Source of the DNA: UBA7446 sp965656545
Lineage (GTDB): Bacteria > Bacteroidota > Bacteroidia > Flavobacteriales > Flavobacteriaceae
Assembly (NCBI GenBank): GCA_965656545.1
Contig: CBFHKZ010000002.1
Location: 124,001-188,000 of the forward strand
Length of the DNA stretch: 64,000 nt
Reading direction: 5' to 3'
The first letter of the stretch is position 1; every line of letters starts with the position of its first letter. Positions 45,048-56,187 of this stretch are shown here, one piece after another. The translations under genes and the position numbers were made by a program. The notes under the pieces were generated by a model. The model was given only the letters and a program-made list of their open reading frames with translations, did no database searches and was not told where the DNA came from.

Positions 45048-45505
45048 CGACGAAAACCTTTTTTAACGCGATCAAGTTGGCGTTTGTTTTCCCTGTCTTT
45101 GATGGTTTCACGCTTGTCGTGAATTTTCTTACCCTTGGCAAGTGCAATACGGACCTTCGCCCAACCTTTGTCAGTAATAAATACGTTTAGGGGTACGATA
45201 GTTAGTCCGACGTTTTGAACTTCTTTGAATAGCTTTTTGATTTCTTTTTTTTGCAGCAGTAATTTCCGATCTCCTTTGGTTTTATGGTTTACGTATCCGC
45301 CGTGGCTGTATTCTTCAATATGCATATTGATAAGAAACAACTCGCCTTGTTCACTAAAGCTACAGAAACTTTCGGCAATAGAAGCCTTACCAGCACGAAT
45401 AGATTTGATCTCCGTACCTGTTAGTACGATACCAGCAGTGTACTGATCCATCAGTTCATACTCAAAACGCGCGCGCTTGTTTTTTATGTTTACCTGCTGC
45501 TGCAT
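45044..45505 (-). CDS. smpB: SsrA-binding protein
   Basis: Encodes 153 residues from the ATG at 45505. A longer frame from 45538 would start within the promoter box and add 11 residues that are not SmpB-like. Motifs: NIKNKRARFEYEL, AGIVLTGTEIKSIRAGKAS and the C-terminal DKRETIKDRENKRQLDRVKKG helix (shortened here) that enters the decoding centre. It binds tmRNA for ribosome rescue. The upstream TACTTTTG box ends 4 bp before this start. Confidence 0.95.
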   Translation of the reverse strand: MQQQVNIKNKRARFEYELMDQYTAGIVLTGTEIKSIRAGKASIAESFCSFSEQGELFLINMHIEEYSHGGYVNHKTKGDRKLLLQKKEIKKLFKEVQNVGLTIVPLNVFITDKGWAKVRIALAKGKKIHDKRETIKDRENKRQLDRVKKGFRR

Positions 45506-45509
45506 GCTG

Positions 45510-45517
45510 CAAAAGTA
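45510..45517 (-). promoter_or_regulatory. -7 box of smpB
   Basis: TACTTTTG on the - strand, ending 4 bp before the ATG at 45505. It fixes the start and predicts a leaderless mRNA. Confidence 0.6.
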
Positions 45518-45589
45518 TAACATAATAACGATGTTCATTTGTTTTTAATAAATGCTGTTTTTTATAATGTGAATTGCGTCATCTATTAT

Positions 45590-45597
45590 TATTTTTG
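45590..45597 (+). promoter_or_regulatory. -7 box of glyA
   Basis: TATTTTTG, 17 bp before the glyA ATG, predicts a leader of about 12 nt. Confidence 0.55.
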
Positions 45598-45614
45598 CTC
45601 ATATAATTAAAGCT

Positions 45615-46895
45615 ATGAAAATCCAACGCGACGAACAGATTTTTGAGTTAATCGAGGCAGAGAGAGCACGCCAAATAGGCGGAGTTGAACTCATTGCTTC
45701 TGAGAACTTTACCAGTCCACAAGTCATGGAAGCCACAGGCTCCATACTCACCAACAAATATGCCGAGGGGTATCCCGGAAAACGTTACTACGGCGGCTGT
45801 GAAGTGGTTGATGAAATAGAAACCATTGCCATTGACAGAGCAAAGGCCTTATTCGGTGCTGCCTATGCCAATGTGCAGCCACACTCGGGTTCTCAGGCCA
45901 ATACAGCTGTTTACCACGCCTTTATCAAACCCGGTGATAAAATCATGGGCTTTGATTTGTCTCACGGTGGTCACCTTACACACGGTTCTCCTGTAAACTT
46001 TTCAGGACGCCTATACAACGCTGTGTTTTATGGTGTAGACAAGGAAACAGGTCGTTTGGATTATGACGTAATTGAAGAAATTGCAGCAAGAGAAAAACCC
46101 AACATGATTATTGCGGGTGCATCTGCCTATTCTAGAGATATTGACTTTAAACGCTTCAGAGAAATTGCTGATAGCGTTGGCGCTTTTCTTTTGGCCGATA
46201 TATCACACCCTTCTGGGTTGATCGCCAAAGGCATCTTAAACGATCCGTTACCACACTGTCATATCGTTACTACCACAACTCACAAAACCCTTCGTGGTCC
46301 ACGTGGTGGTTTGATGATGATGGGGCAAGACTTTGAAAACCCATTTGGATTAAAATTCAAAAATGGAAACGCACGCATGATGTCTTCACTGTTAGACATG
46401 GCTGTTTTTCCTGGAAATCAAGGCGGACCGCTAGAACACGTTATTGGAGCAAAAGCCATTGCTTTTGGCGAGGCACTTACGGATGATTTCCTACAGTATA
46501 TGTTGGGTGTTCGTGAAAATGCACAAGCCATGGCCAAAGCCTTTGTAGATAGGGGATATCACCTTATTTCTGGAGGTACGGATAACCACATGATGTTGGT
46601 TGATTTGCGCAACAAAAACATTTCTGGAAAACAAGCTGAAGAAGCACTTGTTAAGGCTGAAATTACGGCCAATAAGAACATGGTTCCCTTTGATGACAAA
46701 TCTCCTTTTGTTACTTCTGGAATACGTTTTGGTACTGCTGCCATTACCACAAGAGGATTAAAAGCCGAGGATATGGAGCCTATCGTTTCGCTTATTGATG
46801 AAGTTATTCAACAACCTGAAAACGAAAACGTAATTGAAGGTGTTGCGGCACAAGTGCACAAGATGATGGCACACCGTCCGCTTTTCAATGTTTAG
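45615..46895 (+). CDS. glyA: Serine hydroxymethyltransferase
   Basis: Encodes 426 residues. [27 protein letters not shown] and [12 protein letters not shown] lead to the PLP Lys in [15 protein letters not shown] near residue 226. It converts serine and tetrahydrofolate to glycine and methylene-THF. The gene has its own promoter. Its stop codon interlocks with that of the convergent beta-helix gene (TTAG). Confidence 0.95.
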   Translation: MKIQRDEQIFELIEAERARQIGGVELIASENFTSPQVMEATGSILTNKYAEGYPGKRYYGGCEVVDEIETIAIDRAKALFGAAYANVQPHSGSQANTAVYHAFIKPGDKIMGFDLSHGGHLTHGSPVNFSGRLYNAVFYGVDKETGRLDYDVIEEIAAREKPNMIIAGASAYSRDIDFKRFREIADSVGAFLLADISHPSGLIAKGILNDPLPHCHIVTTTTHKTLRGPRGGLMMMGQDFENPFGLKFKNGNARMMSSLLDMAVFPGNQGGPLEHVIGAKAIAFGEALTDDFLQYMLGVRENAQAMAKAFVDRGYHLISGGTDNHMMLVDLRNKNISGKQAEEALVKAEITANKNMVPFDDKSPFVTSGIRFGTAAITTRGLKAEDMEPIVSLIDEVIQQPENENVIEGVAAQVHKMMAHRPLFNV

Positions 46896-48463
46896 TCTTC
46901 TATAATTACATGCTGGTAAGCACCCAAATCGGGTGGTGACGTACGTGTTTTTCCTGCCAAATCAACAGGAACACGTGCACCTACGCTCGCATCTCCTTTA
47001 GCAAGGAAATCACTCTGTTGCGTTATGCGCATATCGTTGTCTTCGGCTAGTACAAAAGCAGGGTTTCCGTTGCGGATAATCTGGTTGTAATAGGCATTAT
47101 CATCCCAGTCAAAAAATGGATTGTTGACAATTGCCGTATTTGAAGATTCAAACTGCACGGCTGTGTGGTCGAGATAAAAATTCACCGCATCGCTGCCTTC
47201 TTGCTCTACATAGAACTCAACAAATTGATTTCCCTCAATAATGCAGTTTTCGAACGTCGCTTCTGTAAGTGGTTTTACAAAGTTACTTCCATCTGCTAGT
47301 TGGGCATAATCGTTCAGTAATACTGCAGGAGTGGTTCTAAAGCCTTTGTTCCAATAATTGGCAAACGTACAGTGTTTAAAATGGTATTTACCCCCAATGG
47401 TTCCCGCAAATGAGGATTGTCCCGCATTTCCAAAAACACTGTTTACAGCCGAGACATGTGCTGTTTTTCCCCAAAGATTAAATGCAGAACTGTTGTGAAT
47501 TTGGGTGTTTTCTAATGTTAGGGTGGGGCTGTTGGTTTCATCGTTAAAATCCATCAATATACCAACCGTTGCATTCTTAATTGTGGCATGATTAAATTGG
47601 TGCTGCGTACTCCCAGACGTAAGCCAAATGGCGCCCCATTGCCCAGGGATAAAATCATATAGTGGTTCAAGTCTGTCACCTTCAAAAATAACCTCTCCCT
47701 CAAGTGCTTCCGAATCACTGCTTGCTGTGCCATCGACAATCATGGTGGCATCTTTAGCGACAATAATACCAGAGTTTTTATGAAAATGTACACGAGCACC
47801 CGCTTCGAAAGTCACGGTCTTGCCTGATGGCACACCCATATAGCCGTACACCACATAGGGTTTTTCGTTTGTGAATACCAATTCGTTGTCGTCCAAATAA
47901 AAACCTTCTAGACCAACGCTGTTTCCAGCTTCGTCTATGCCGATGGGAATATTTTCTTTAATGCCTTGACCGTCTTTTTCTGGGTATAGAAAAACGGCGT
48001 CTTGTACCAAGGTCATTAGCGTAACAGCACCAACGTCTGAAAAGTGGATTTTATCTTCGTATAAAAACTGGGTATTGTTGCTTGTTAGTTGCTGAATGTC
48101 TGCTGTGGTTTCTACAAAAACATACATACTGTCTTTTGCCAACAGTTCCACGGCATCAAAAGATTTGCCGACCCTGCCGTCTACATTAAGTCTAAAATTA
48201 GATGTTGCCCCATTTTCTAGGTAAATGGAAGGAATGGAAATGGGATCATCCGATTTGTTGTAAACCTTTAGTGTGTAGGTGGCTGAACTGATATTGGTGA
48301 AAACCGTATCCAAATAAACGGTATCGCGACTAAAGCGCAACTCACTGCTTTGCACCGGTCTAAAGTCAAAGTCTTTTCGACAGCTGCTATACAAAGAGGC
48401 CAATAGCGCTATTCCAAATAGGAGGACAGCGTTGCGCGAGAAAGAATGGGTTTTATTTTTCAA
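46892..48463 (-). CDS. Right-handed beta-helix lipoprotein
   Basis: Encodes 523 residues. N-terminal lipobox YSSC (Cys28). Residues about 40-160 form an Ig-like/ASPM-type domain ([23 protein letters not shown]). A pectin-lyase-like beta-helix follows (about 200-500), recognisable from short repeated strands such as [20 protein letters not shown] and [16 protein letters not shown]. Such proteins are probably exposed on the cell envelope; whether it binds or cleaves glycans is unknown, as I cannot place catalytic acids. It overlaps glutaminyl cyclase gene upstream by 11 bp. Confidence 0.75.
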   Translation of the reverse strand: MKNKTHSFSRNAVLLFGIALLASLYSSCRKDFDFRPVQSSELRFSRDTVYLDTVFTNISSATYTLKVYNKSDDPISIPSIYLENGATSNFRLNVDGRVGKSFDAVELLAKDSMYVFVETTADIQQLTSNNTQFLYEDKIHFSDVGAVTLMTLVQDAVFLYPEKDGQGIKENIPIGIDEAGNSVGLEGFYLDDNELVFTNEKPYVVYGYMGVPSGKTVTFEAGARVHFHKNSGIIVAKDATMIVDGTASSDSEALEGEVIFEGDRLEPLYDFIPGQWGAIWLTSGSTQHQFNHATIKNATVGILMDFNDETNSPTLTLENTQIHNSSAFNLWGKTAHVSAVNSVFGNAGQSSFAGTIGGKYHFKHCTFANYWNKGFRTTPAVLLNDYAQLADGSNFVKPLTEATFENCIIEGNQFVEFYVEQEGSDAVNFYLDHTAVQFESSNTAIVNNPFFDWDDNAYYNQIIRNGNPAFVLAEDNDMRITQQSDFLAKGDASVGARVPVDLAGKTRTSPPDLGAYQHVIIED

Positions 48464-49475
48464 TTATTTTTACTTCAAACAGTTTATCCCAATATTTTCC
48501 TGTCACAAAAAAAGTCTTTCGCTCTGGGTGATAAGCAATCCCATTAAATACGTCCAATTGATTGTGTTGTGTAACCTGTTTTTTAAGTCCCGAAAAATCA
48601 ACAACACCCGAAACAATACCGGTCGTGGCATCAAAAATCACAACCACGTCTTTGTTAAACTGATAGGTGTTGGCATAAATTTTACCATTTACATATTCAA
48701 GCTCGTTAACTTTAGTGAGAAAGGTGTTGTGCGTGACGATGTCTACACTAGATAGCTCTTCAAATGTTTTAGGGTCAAGCTTCCACAGCTTTTGGCTGCC
48801 ATCTGTTTTGTATAAAAAAGTACCATCGCTACACAATCCCCAGCCCTCGGGGCTTTTGGTGTATGAAAACGATTTTTCCAGCGTTAAATCATCGGGATTG
48901 TAAACAAAACCTACTTTCTTTTTATAGGTGAGTTGAATGATTTTACCATCAAAATAGGTGATGCCTTCTGCGAAATACGCCTTGTCGATTGGTAATTTTT
49001 GAATGACTTCTCCTGTCTTGAAGTTTACTTTCCGCAACGATGAATTGCCATACTGTCCGGTGCTTTCAAACAAGGTGCCGTTGACAAACTCCAAACCTTG
49101 GGTGTAGGCGTTGATGTCATGCGGGTAGCTTTTGATGAGCTCGTAGCCGTATACTTTTGGTTTGTTAGGCGCAAAAACGCGAATATTTTTGGTTACTTCT
49201 TTGGTGCCATCAGCGGTTTCAATAATGGCTTTTACCGTTTGTTCTCCAGTTTTTGAAGGAATTAGATAGGGCGCTTGAAGCACTTCATCCTCAAAATAGA
49301 AGCTGTATGACTGATTTTCAACGGTTGGTTTTAACGATAAAAATATGGTGTCCGAAACGGTTGGGTTTTTAGCACTAGAGGTTGTGGTTATTTTATAACG
49401 CAACGACTGTTTCGATGAACAAGCCGAAAGTGCAAGTAGGGCAAGGGTCAGATAGGTAAATACACGAAGTTTCAT
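48453..49475 (-). CDS. Glutaminyl-peptide cyclotransferase, lipoprotein
   Basis: Encodes 340 residues from the ATG at 49475; the frame is open to 49526 but the promoter box ends 4 bp before the ATG at 49475 and the signal begins there. The lipobox is ALSAC (Cys17). A small Ig-like domain (about 25-90) precedes a beta-propeller of the plant-type glutamine cyclotransferase family: TQGLEFVNGTLFESTGQYGNSSL, YFAEGITYFDGKI and GIAYHPERKTFFVTGKYWDKL. It forms N-terminal pyroglutamate on peptides or proteins, here probably in the periplasm. Confidence 0.9.
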   Translation of the reverse strand: MKLRVFTYLTLALLALSACSSKQSLRYKITTTSSAKNPTVSDTIFLSLKPTVENQSYSFYFEDEVLQAPYLIPSKTGEQTVKAIIETADGTKEVTKNIRVFAPNKPKVYGYELIKSYPHDINAYTQGLEFVNGTLFESTGQYGNSSLRKVNFKTGEVIQKLPIDKAYFAEGITYFDGKIIQLTYKKKVGFVYNPDDLTLEKSFSYTKSPEGWGLCSDGTFLYKTDGSQKLWKLDPKTFEELSSVDIVTHNTFLTKVNELEYVNGKIYANTYQFNKDVVVIFDATTGIVSGVVDFSGLKKQVTQHNQLDVFNGIAYHPERKTFFVTGKYWDKLFEVKIIEK

Positions 49476-49479
49476 TGGA

Positions 49480-49487
49480 CAAATATA
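49480..49487 (-). promoter_or_regulatory. -7 box of the glutaminyl cyclase gene
   Basis: TATATTTG on the - strand, ending 4 bp before the ATG at 49475. This makes the mRNA leaderless and decides the start. Confidence 0.6.
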
Positions 49488-49534
49488 TTGTTTAAAAATA
49501 TGAATATTGTCTCTAATACAATACACAAAGCCCG

Positions 49535-49542
49535 TATATTTG
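49535..49542 (+). promoter_or_regulatory. -7 box of the SRP RNA gene
   Basis: TATATTTG ending 4-5 bp before the GGGCAGG that opens the RNA, the expected distance from a -7 box to the first transcribed base. Confidence 0.65.
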
Positions 49543-49546
49543 CATC

Positions 49547-49646
49547 GGGCAGGTTCTACACAACCAGCTCCTGCTGAATCCCCCAGGGCGGAAACGCAGC
49601 AAGGGTAAGTGGTCGTAGCGGTGTGCTGTAGGTAGCCTGCCTTTTT
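49547..49646 (+). ncRNA. ffs: Signal recognition particle RNA, small bacterial type
   Basis: About 95-100 nt. It opens with GGGCAGGTTC, closes with GTAGCCTGCC and a T-run, and the two ends pair (GGCAGG/CCTGCC). The apical part holds the conserved Ffh-binding loop: CAGGGCGGAAACGCAGCAAG with the GGAA tetraloop-type bend and AGCA. The promoter box just upstream and the T-run end define the gene well. The SDR gene begins only a few bases after the T-run. Confidence 0.9.
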
Positions 49647-49649
49647 TTT

Positions 49650-50462
49650 ATGGAAAATTCACGCGTTGTTCTTATTACAGGTGCTTCTTCAGGAATAGGC
49701 CTTTCCATAGGCCAACACCTATCTTCACTACAATATCAGGTTGTCGGGACCAGTAGAAATCCAGATAAGTATCCCAATCACCCTTTCCCCTTAATAGCCA
49801 TGGACGTATTGGACAATACTTCTGTAAAAAATGGTATAGCTGCTGTAATAGCAGCGTATGCACGCATAGATGTGTTGATCAATAATGCCGGTATGGGAAT
49901 GGCTGGCCCTTTAGAAGAAATGGATTTGGAAGCGGTTGATAGCCTAATGAACACCAATTTGAATGGCCCTATTCGCGTTATGCAGCACACATTAGCGATC
50001 ATGCACAAGCAACAATCAGGCACGATTATTAATGTAGCTTCTCTGGCTGGCGACAATGGTTTGCCCTTCCGAAGTATTTATGCGGCCTCGAAAGCAGCAC
50101 TGATGCGCGTTAGTGAAAGCTTACGACTTGAATTGCGTCATACACCCATACAGTGTACCGTATTATCTCCAGGCTCCATTAAAACTGCTATTGCGGAAAA
50201 CCGTTATTACGCACCTCTCGCTGAGAACTCCGTTTATTACAAACACTACAAGGCTTCACTGACAGATATGGACACTCATGTCAATAAAGGACTTCCTCCA
50301 ATTTGCGTGGCCAAAAAAGTTGAAAAACTCATAAATAACAAGAAATTAAAACCACATTACAGCGTAGGTCCATTTTTAGAAGTACTTTCGCCAATAATTA
50401 AGTTTTTGTTGCCGCAACGGGCTTATGAAAACCTAATAGCATCCTTTTATAACTTAAATTAG
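49650..50462 (+). CDS. Short-chain dehydrogenase/reductase
   Basis: Encodes 270 residues of the classical SDR family. NAD(P) motif [13 protein letters not shown] at residues 10-22, NNAGMG near 77, and the catalytic Ser-Tyr-Lys in [24 protein letters not shown] (Tyr and Lys about 151 and 155, YAASK). The substrate cannot be deduced. It starts immediately downstream of the SRP RNA terminator, so it needs its own promoter or read-through. Confidence 0.85.
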   Translation: MENSRVVLITGASSGIGLSIGQHLSSLQYQVVGTSRNPDKYPNHPFPLIAMDVLDNTSVKNGIAAVIAAYARIDVLINNAGMGMAGPLEEMDLEAVDSLMNTNLNGPIRVMQHTLAIMHKQQSGTIINVASLAGDNGLPFRSIYAASKAALMRVSESLRLELRHTPIQCTVLSPGSIKTAIAENRYYAPLAENSVYYKHYKASLTDMDTHVNKGLPPICVAKKVEKLINNKKLKPHYSVGPFLEVLSPIIKFLLPQRAYENLIASFYNLN

Positions 50463-50466
50463 ACAC

Positions 50467-51120
50467 ATGAAATTTTTTATCGATACTGCCAATTTAGATC
50501 AAATCAAAGAAGCGCAATCCCTTGGGATTTTAGACGGGGTAACAACCAATCCATCTTTGATGGCCAAAGAAGGAATTACGGGTCAAGAGAATATCATAGC
50601 CCACTACAAAGCCATTTGTGAAATCGTAGAAGGGGATGTTTCTGCTGAAGTTATCGCTACTGACTTTGAAGGCATGATTTCAGAAGGTGAAGCCCTTGCT
50701 GCGCTTCATCCGCAAATTGTGGTTAAAATACCCATGATACTTGAAGGAATTAAGGCCATCAAGTATTTTTCTGACAAAGGCATTAAAACAAACTGTACGC
50801 TTGTGTTCTCAACAGGTCAAGCCTTGCTAGCAGCAAAAGCAGGTGCAACATATGTGTCGCCCTTTATCGGTCGTTTGGACGATGTGTCAACAGATGGACT
50901 TCAACTGATCGAGGACATTAGAAATATATATGACAATTATGCATTCAAAACAGAGATTTTGGCTGCTTCAGTCCGTCACACCATGCACGTTATTGACTGT
51001 GCACATATCGGTGCTGATGTCATGACAGGCCCTTTGAGTGCTATTGCCGGTTTGGCAAAACACCCGTTAACGGATATAGGTTTGGCTAAATTTTTAGCAG
51101 ACTATAAGAAGGGGAACTAA
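50467..51120 (+). CDS. tal: Transaldolase/fructose-6-phosphate aldolase family
   Basis: Encodes 217 residues, the short MipB/TalC type. [30 protein letters not shown] and the Schiff-base Lys in IVVKIPM near residue 87, then [20 protein letters not shown]. It carries out transaldolase or fructose-6-phosphate aldolase reactions of the pentose-phosphate route. It lies 4 bp after the SDR gene and ends shortly before a hairpin terminator. Confidence 0.9.
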   Translation: MKFFIDTANLDQIKEAQSLGILDGVTTNPSLMAKEGITGQENIIAHYKAICEIVEGDVSAEVIATDFEGMISEGEALAALHPQIVVKIPMILEGIKAIKYFSDKGIKTNCTLVFSTGQALLAAKAGATYVSPFIGRLDDVSTDGLQLIEDIRNIYDNYAFKTEILAASVRHTMHVIDCAHIGADVMTGPLSAIAGLAKHPLTDIGLAKFLADYKKGN

Positions 51121-51140
51121 AACAAACACAATCATATCTA

Positions 51141-51169
51141 AAAAGCTCGCAGTATTTCTGCGGGCTTTT
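51141..51169 (+). terminator. Intrinsic terminator after the transaldolase gene
   Basis: A 12-bp stem AAAAGCTCGCAG / CTGCGGGCTTTT around a TATTT loop (one T-G pair), followed by a C and more T. It separates the transaldolase gene from the ABC-F gene, which has its own -7 box 2 bp further on. Confidence 0.8.
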
Positions 51170-51170
51170 C

Positions 51171-51178
51171 TATTTTTG
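51171..51178 (+). promoter_or_regulatory. -7 box of the ABC-F gene
   Basis: TATTTTTG, 14 bp before the ATG at 51193, directly behind the upstream terminator. Confidence 0.55.
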
Positions 51179-51189
51179 CAAAAAATTAA

Positions 51190-53014
<1,825 letters not shown>

Positions 53015-53015
<1 letters not shown>

Positions 53016-53650
53016 CAGCTGTTGTAGTATTTGCTATTCCAAATAGCTCTATTAAAGTTCTTGCCTGTAGCAAATGTATAATAAATTACAATTGCAGCTA
53101 CAGCTTTGAACATGAAGAAGTAAATCATGATAAAATCACTGGTCGTTGGGTTGGGTGTGAATAACGACATAGGCACAAAAAAGCTTAGAAAAAAGCTAAA
53201 CACCAAAAGTGAAATACAAGCAGTGATGATATTTTTAAATGGCCATACCATTGCTTTGCGGAACGGATGTAAATCATCGCCCCACTGGTGAATCAAGTAA
53301 TAATAGCCATTGCCGATAGGAGCAAACAACAAAGGATCGTCGGCATTTTCCAATTTAAAAAGCTTAGAAGGCGCCATAATTTTAAGATCCGTTAGCTCGG
53401 TATTGTGTGTGGCCTCGATAGATTTGATTTGCGCTACGGCTTCCACAGGAAAACCACCTTTAAACAAAGTAGCATCCAAGAAACGCAACCTGAAATCAAT
53501 ACACGTTTTTTTTATTTGACTGATGTGATACACACGGCTGGATTCTAGCTTATCCAAATCAAAGTTATTTAGCGTTGACGTGGTCAGGGGTGCTTGGTCA
53601 ACAGCTTTAACTTTGTTTAATTCTTGATAAATATCTGTTTGAGTGAACAT
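53015..53650 (-). CDS. Hypothetical membrane protein
   Basis: Encodes 211 residues from the ATG at 53650; a TTG six codons upstream (53668) would also be in frame. A soluble N-terminal half (about 1-125) contains DATLFKGGFPVEAVAQIKSIE; two membrane helices follow (about 135-160 and 172-195). I recognise no family. It is coupled to the DUF2007 gene, and a perfect TATATTTG box lies 22 bp upstream. Confidence 0.6.
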
Positions 53651-53672
53651 AGCATTTTCTTTTAGCAATGTT

Positions 53673-53680
53673 CAAATATA
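53673..53680 (-). promoter_or_regulatory. -7 box of the membrane protein-DUF2007 pair
   Basis: TATATTTG on the - strand, 22 bp before the ATG at 53650. Confidence 0.5.
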
Positions 53681-53726
53681 CACATAACTATCATACAATC
53701 AACTGTTTAATACTTGTTAAACAATA

Positions 53727-56135
53727 CTATTGTCGGAGCTCTGCGCCGAGTTGTTTATGGTATTGATCAGCAATTTTTTGCATGGTCTCATCAATCTGCT
53801 TGTCGGTAAGGGTTTTCTCCTTGTCAAGCAGGGTAAAATTAAGCGCATAGGATTTTTTACCTTCTGGAACGCCCTTGCCTGTAAATACATCAAAAAGCCC
53901 AATGTCTTCGAGCAAATGCTTTTCTGTTTTCTGTGCAATTTGATACAGTTCTTTAAACGAAGTGCTTTTGTCTACCAAGAGGGCAAGATCACGATGAACC
54001 GATGGAAACTTAGAAAGTCCTTTTACCTTGATTTTTTGTTTTACGAATTGTGCGAGTGCATCCACAGCCAGCGTACAAGCAAATACGTCTTGGTCAATAG
54101 AAATACCGTTAAATCCTTCTAAATCAATCCAGCCGTACGTACCAATACTTGTTTTGCCGATACTCAATGTCACACTTTCTTTAAAAAATGGATGGTCGCC
54201 GGGGGTTTCCTTTACGGTCAGTCCCAAACGATCTAGTACGCCATTCACAATTCCCTTTAAGAAAAAGAAATCAGATTTTTGTTCTGAAACAGCCCAGTTG
54301 TTTTCTAATTGTTTTCCAGTAACAACCATACCAAGTGTAGCTTCTTGCGCATTGCCTTCAGCTGTTTTGTGGTATTGATTTCCAAATTCAAAAAAGCGCA
54401 AGTCTTGCTGCTGTCTATTGATGTTAAACTGCACTGATTCTAGCATACCATAAATAAGGTTAGTACGCATTACGGATAACTCACTACTCAAGGGATTAAG
54501 TATTTCCACCATGCTTGTGGCATTGCTGTCATGCTTAGGCGAAGTCAGTGAGTTGTTGTAAATCTCATAAAAACCTTGCGCAACAAGTTGTTGGGCAATG
54601 CGTGTTTCCAGTTGATTGGTAGTGTTTTTTGCCAAGTTAGGGATAGAGCTGTTTAGCTTGTTTCCTGTTGGAATATTATTATATCCGTATACCCTTAAAA
54701 CCTCTTCAACAATATCGGCAGGTCTTCGTACATCTGCTCGATAAGTAGGGACTTCTAAGCCAACCGAAGTTTCTGTGACATGGGCAATTTTAATATCTAA
54801 ATCTCGAATGATTTTTTTGATTTTCTCTCGAGGAATTTCGTGACCTATCAACTTGTTCATGTACTCGTACTTCAACAATACCTGATGCGGTTCCTGTTTG
54901 TTGGGATATTCATCAATAATTTCTGAACTAACGGCTCCACCCGCAACTTCCTGAATAAGTATGGCAGCTCTCTTAAGGCTGTATTTGACCAATTCGATAT
55001 CGATACCGCGCTCATAACGAAACGAAGCGTCGGTGCTAAGTCCGTGGCGTTTGGCTGTTTTTCGAATACTAACAGGATCAAAATAAGCACTCTCTAAAAA
55101 TATTTCTGTTGTCTGCTCTGTTACGCCAGAATCCAAGCCTCCAAAAACTCCTGCCAAACACATGGGCGTATCGCCATTGCAAATGACCAAGTCCTCGCTG
55201 CTTAATTTGCGTTCAACGCCATCTAAGGTAACGAAGGGGGTTCCTTCTTTTAGTTTTTGTACACGCACCACACCACTGCTGATTTTTCCTCCATCAAAAG
55301 CGTGTAAGGGTTGTCCCAGCTCGTGTAATACATAGTTTGTTGCGTCAACAATATTGTTGATGGGTTTTAACCCTATTGCCTTTAAACGATGTTGTATGTG
55401 TTCAGGCGAAGGCTTTACCTCAACTCCTGTTATACGCAAACCACAATAGCGCGGTGCAGCATCAGCATCACGTACATCTATTTTAATGGCACCTTTATAG
55501 TTGTCGGTATGAAAAGAGCTTATAGATGGCGTGACAAGCGTAGTAGTATCTTCCCTTTGGGAGAGTGCTGCACGCAAATCTCTGGCCACACCGTAATGGC
55601 TCATGGCATCAGATCGGTTGGGGGTAAGCCCTATTTCAAATATTTCATCCGTTACGATTTCAAAAACTTCTTTGCAGGCTTTGCCTGCCTTGTGGTGGTT
55701 TTCGAGGACCATAATGCCGTCGTGGCTTTGGCCAAGACCCAATTCGTCTTCAGCACAAATCATACCTTGACTAAGCTCACCTCTGATTTTACTTTTCTTG
55801 ATTACAAAAGATTCCCCATTTTCGGCATAAAGCCTTGTGCCTATTGTGGCTACAGGTACCGTTTGGCCTGCAGCAACATTGGGTGCTCCACATACAATTT
55901 GGACATGTTCTGTTTCCCCTATATCAACTTGGGTTACGTTAAGCTTATCGGCATTGGGATGTTTTTCGCAAGTCAGTACCTTGCCAATAACAACTCCTTC
56001 GAGTCCGCCAGGGATGGATTGATATTGATTAATACCCTCAACTTCTAGACCTAGGTCGGTGAGTATATCACTAATTTCTGAAGCACTTAAATCGGTTTTG
56101 ATGAAATCACGTAACCAGTTGAAAGAAATCTGCAT
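53727..56135 (-). CDS. pheT: Phenylalanyl-tRNA synthetase beta subunit
   Basis: Encodes 802 residues with the full set of PheT domains: N-terminal MQISFNWLRDFIKTDLSASEI, a tRNA-binding (EMAP/OB) domain near 45-150, B3/B4 editing domain (RCGLRITGVEV to about 400), B5 domain (LKYEYMNKLIGHEIPREKI), the pseudo-catalytic core and the C-terminal anticodon-binding domain (LSKFPSVHRDLALLVDKS). It forms the heterotetramer with PheS, which is not in the window. A perfect TATCTTTG box lies 17 bp upstream. Confidence 0.95.
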   Translation of the reverse strand: MQISFNWLRDFIKTDLSASEISDILTDLGLEVEGINQYQSIPGGLEGVVIGKVLTCEKHPNADKLNVTQVDIGETEHVQIVCGAPNVAAGQTVPVATIGTRLYAENGESFVIKKSKIRGELSQGMICAEDELGLGQSHDGIMVLENHHKAGKACKEVFEIVTDEIFEIGLTPNRSDAMSHYGVARDLRAALSQREDTTTLVTPSISSFHTDNYKGAIKIDVRDADAAPRYCGLRITGVEVKPSPEHIQHRLKAIGLKPINNIVDATNYVLHELGQPLHAFDGGKISSGVVRVQKLKEGTPFVTLDGVERKLSSEDLVICNGDTPMCLAGVFGGLDSGVTEQTTEIFLESAYFDPVSIRKTAKRHGLSTDASFRYERGIDIELVKYSLKRAAILIQEVAGGAVSSEIIDEYPNKQEPHQVLLKYEYMNKLIGHEIPREKIKKIIRDLDIKIAHVTETSVGLEVPTYRADVRRPADIVEEVLRVYGYNNIPTGNKLNSSIPNLAKNTTNQLETRIAQQLVAQGFYEIYNNSLTSPKHDSNATSMVEILNPLSSELSVMRTNLIYGMLESVQFNINRQQQDLRFFEFGNQYHKTAEGNAQEATLGMVVTGKQLENNWAVSEQKSDFFFLKGIVNGVLDRLGLTVKETPGDHPFFKESVTLSIGKTSIGTYGWIDLEGFNGISIDQDVFACTLAVDALAQFVKQKIKVKGLSKFPSVHRDLALLVDKSTSFKELYQIAQKTEKHLLEDIGLFDVFTGKGVPEGKKSYALNFTLLDKEKTLTDKQIDETMQKIADQYHKQLGAELRQ

Positions 56136-56152
56136 GCTTATTATTTGAATAG

Positions 56153-56160
56153 CAAAGATA
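56153..56160 (-). promoter_or_regulatory. -7 box of pheT
   Basis: TATCTTTG on the - strand, 17 bp before the pheT ATG. Confidence 0.55.
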
Positions 56161-56187
56161 CAATTAAGATGGTTTTTTGGGCATTAT

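Noticed and set aside
45506..45538. Longer N-terminus for smpB
   Set aside because: It would start upstream of the -7 box at 45510-45517 and is not SmpB-like.
53730..54122. 130-residue ORF on the + strand
   Set aside because: It is antisense to the pheT C-terminal domain, whose codon pattern explains the open frame.
55389..56048. 219-residue ORF on the + strand
   Set aside because: It is entirely antisense to the conserved editing and tRNA-binding parts of pheT and has no plausible promoter.
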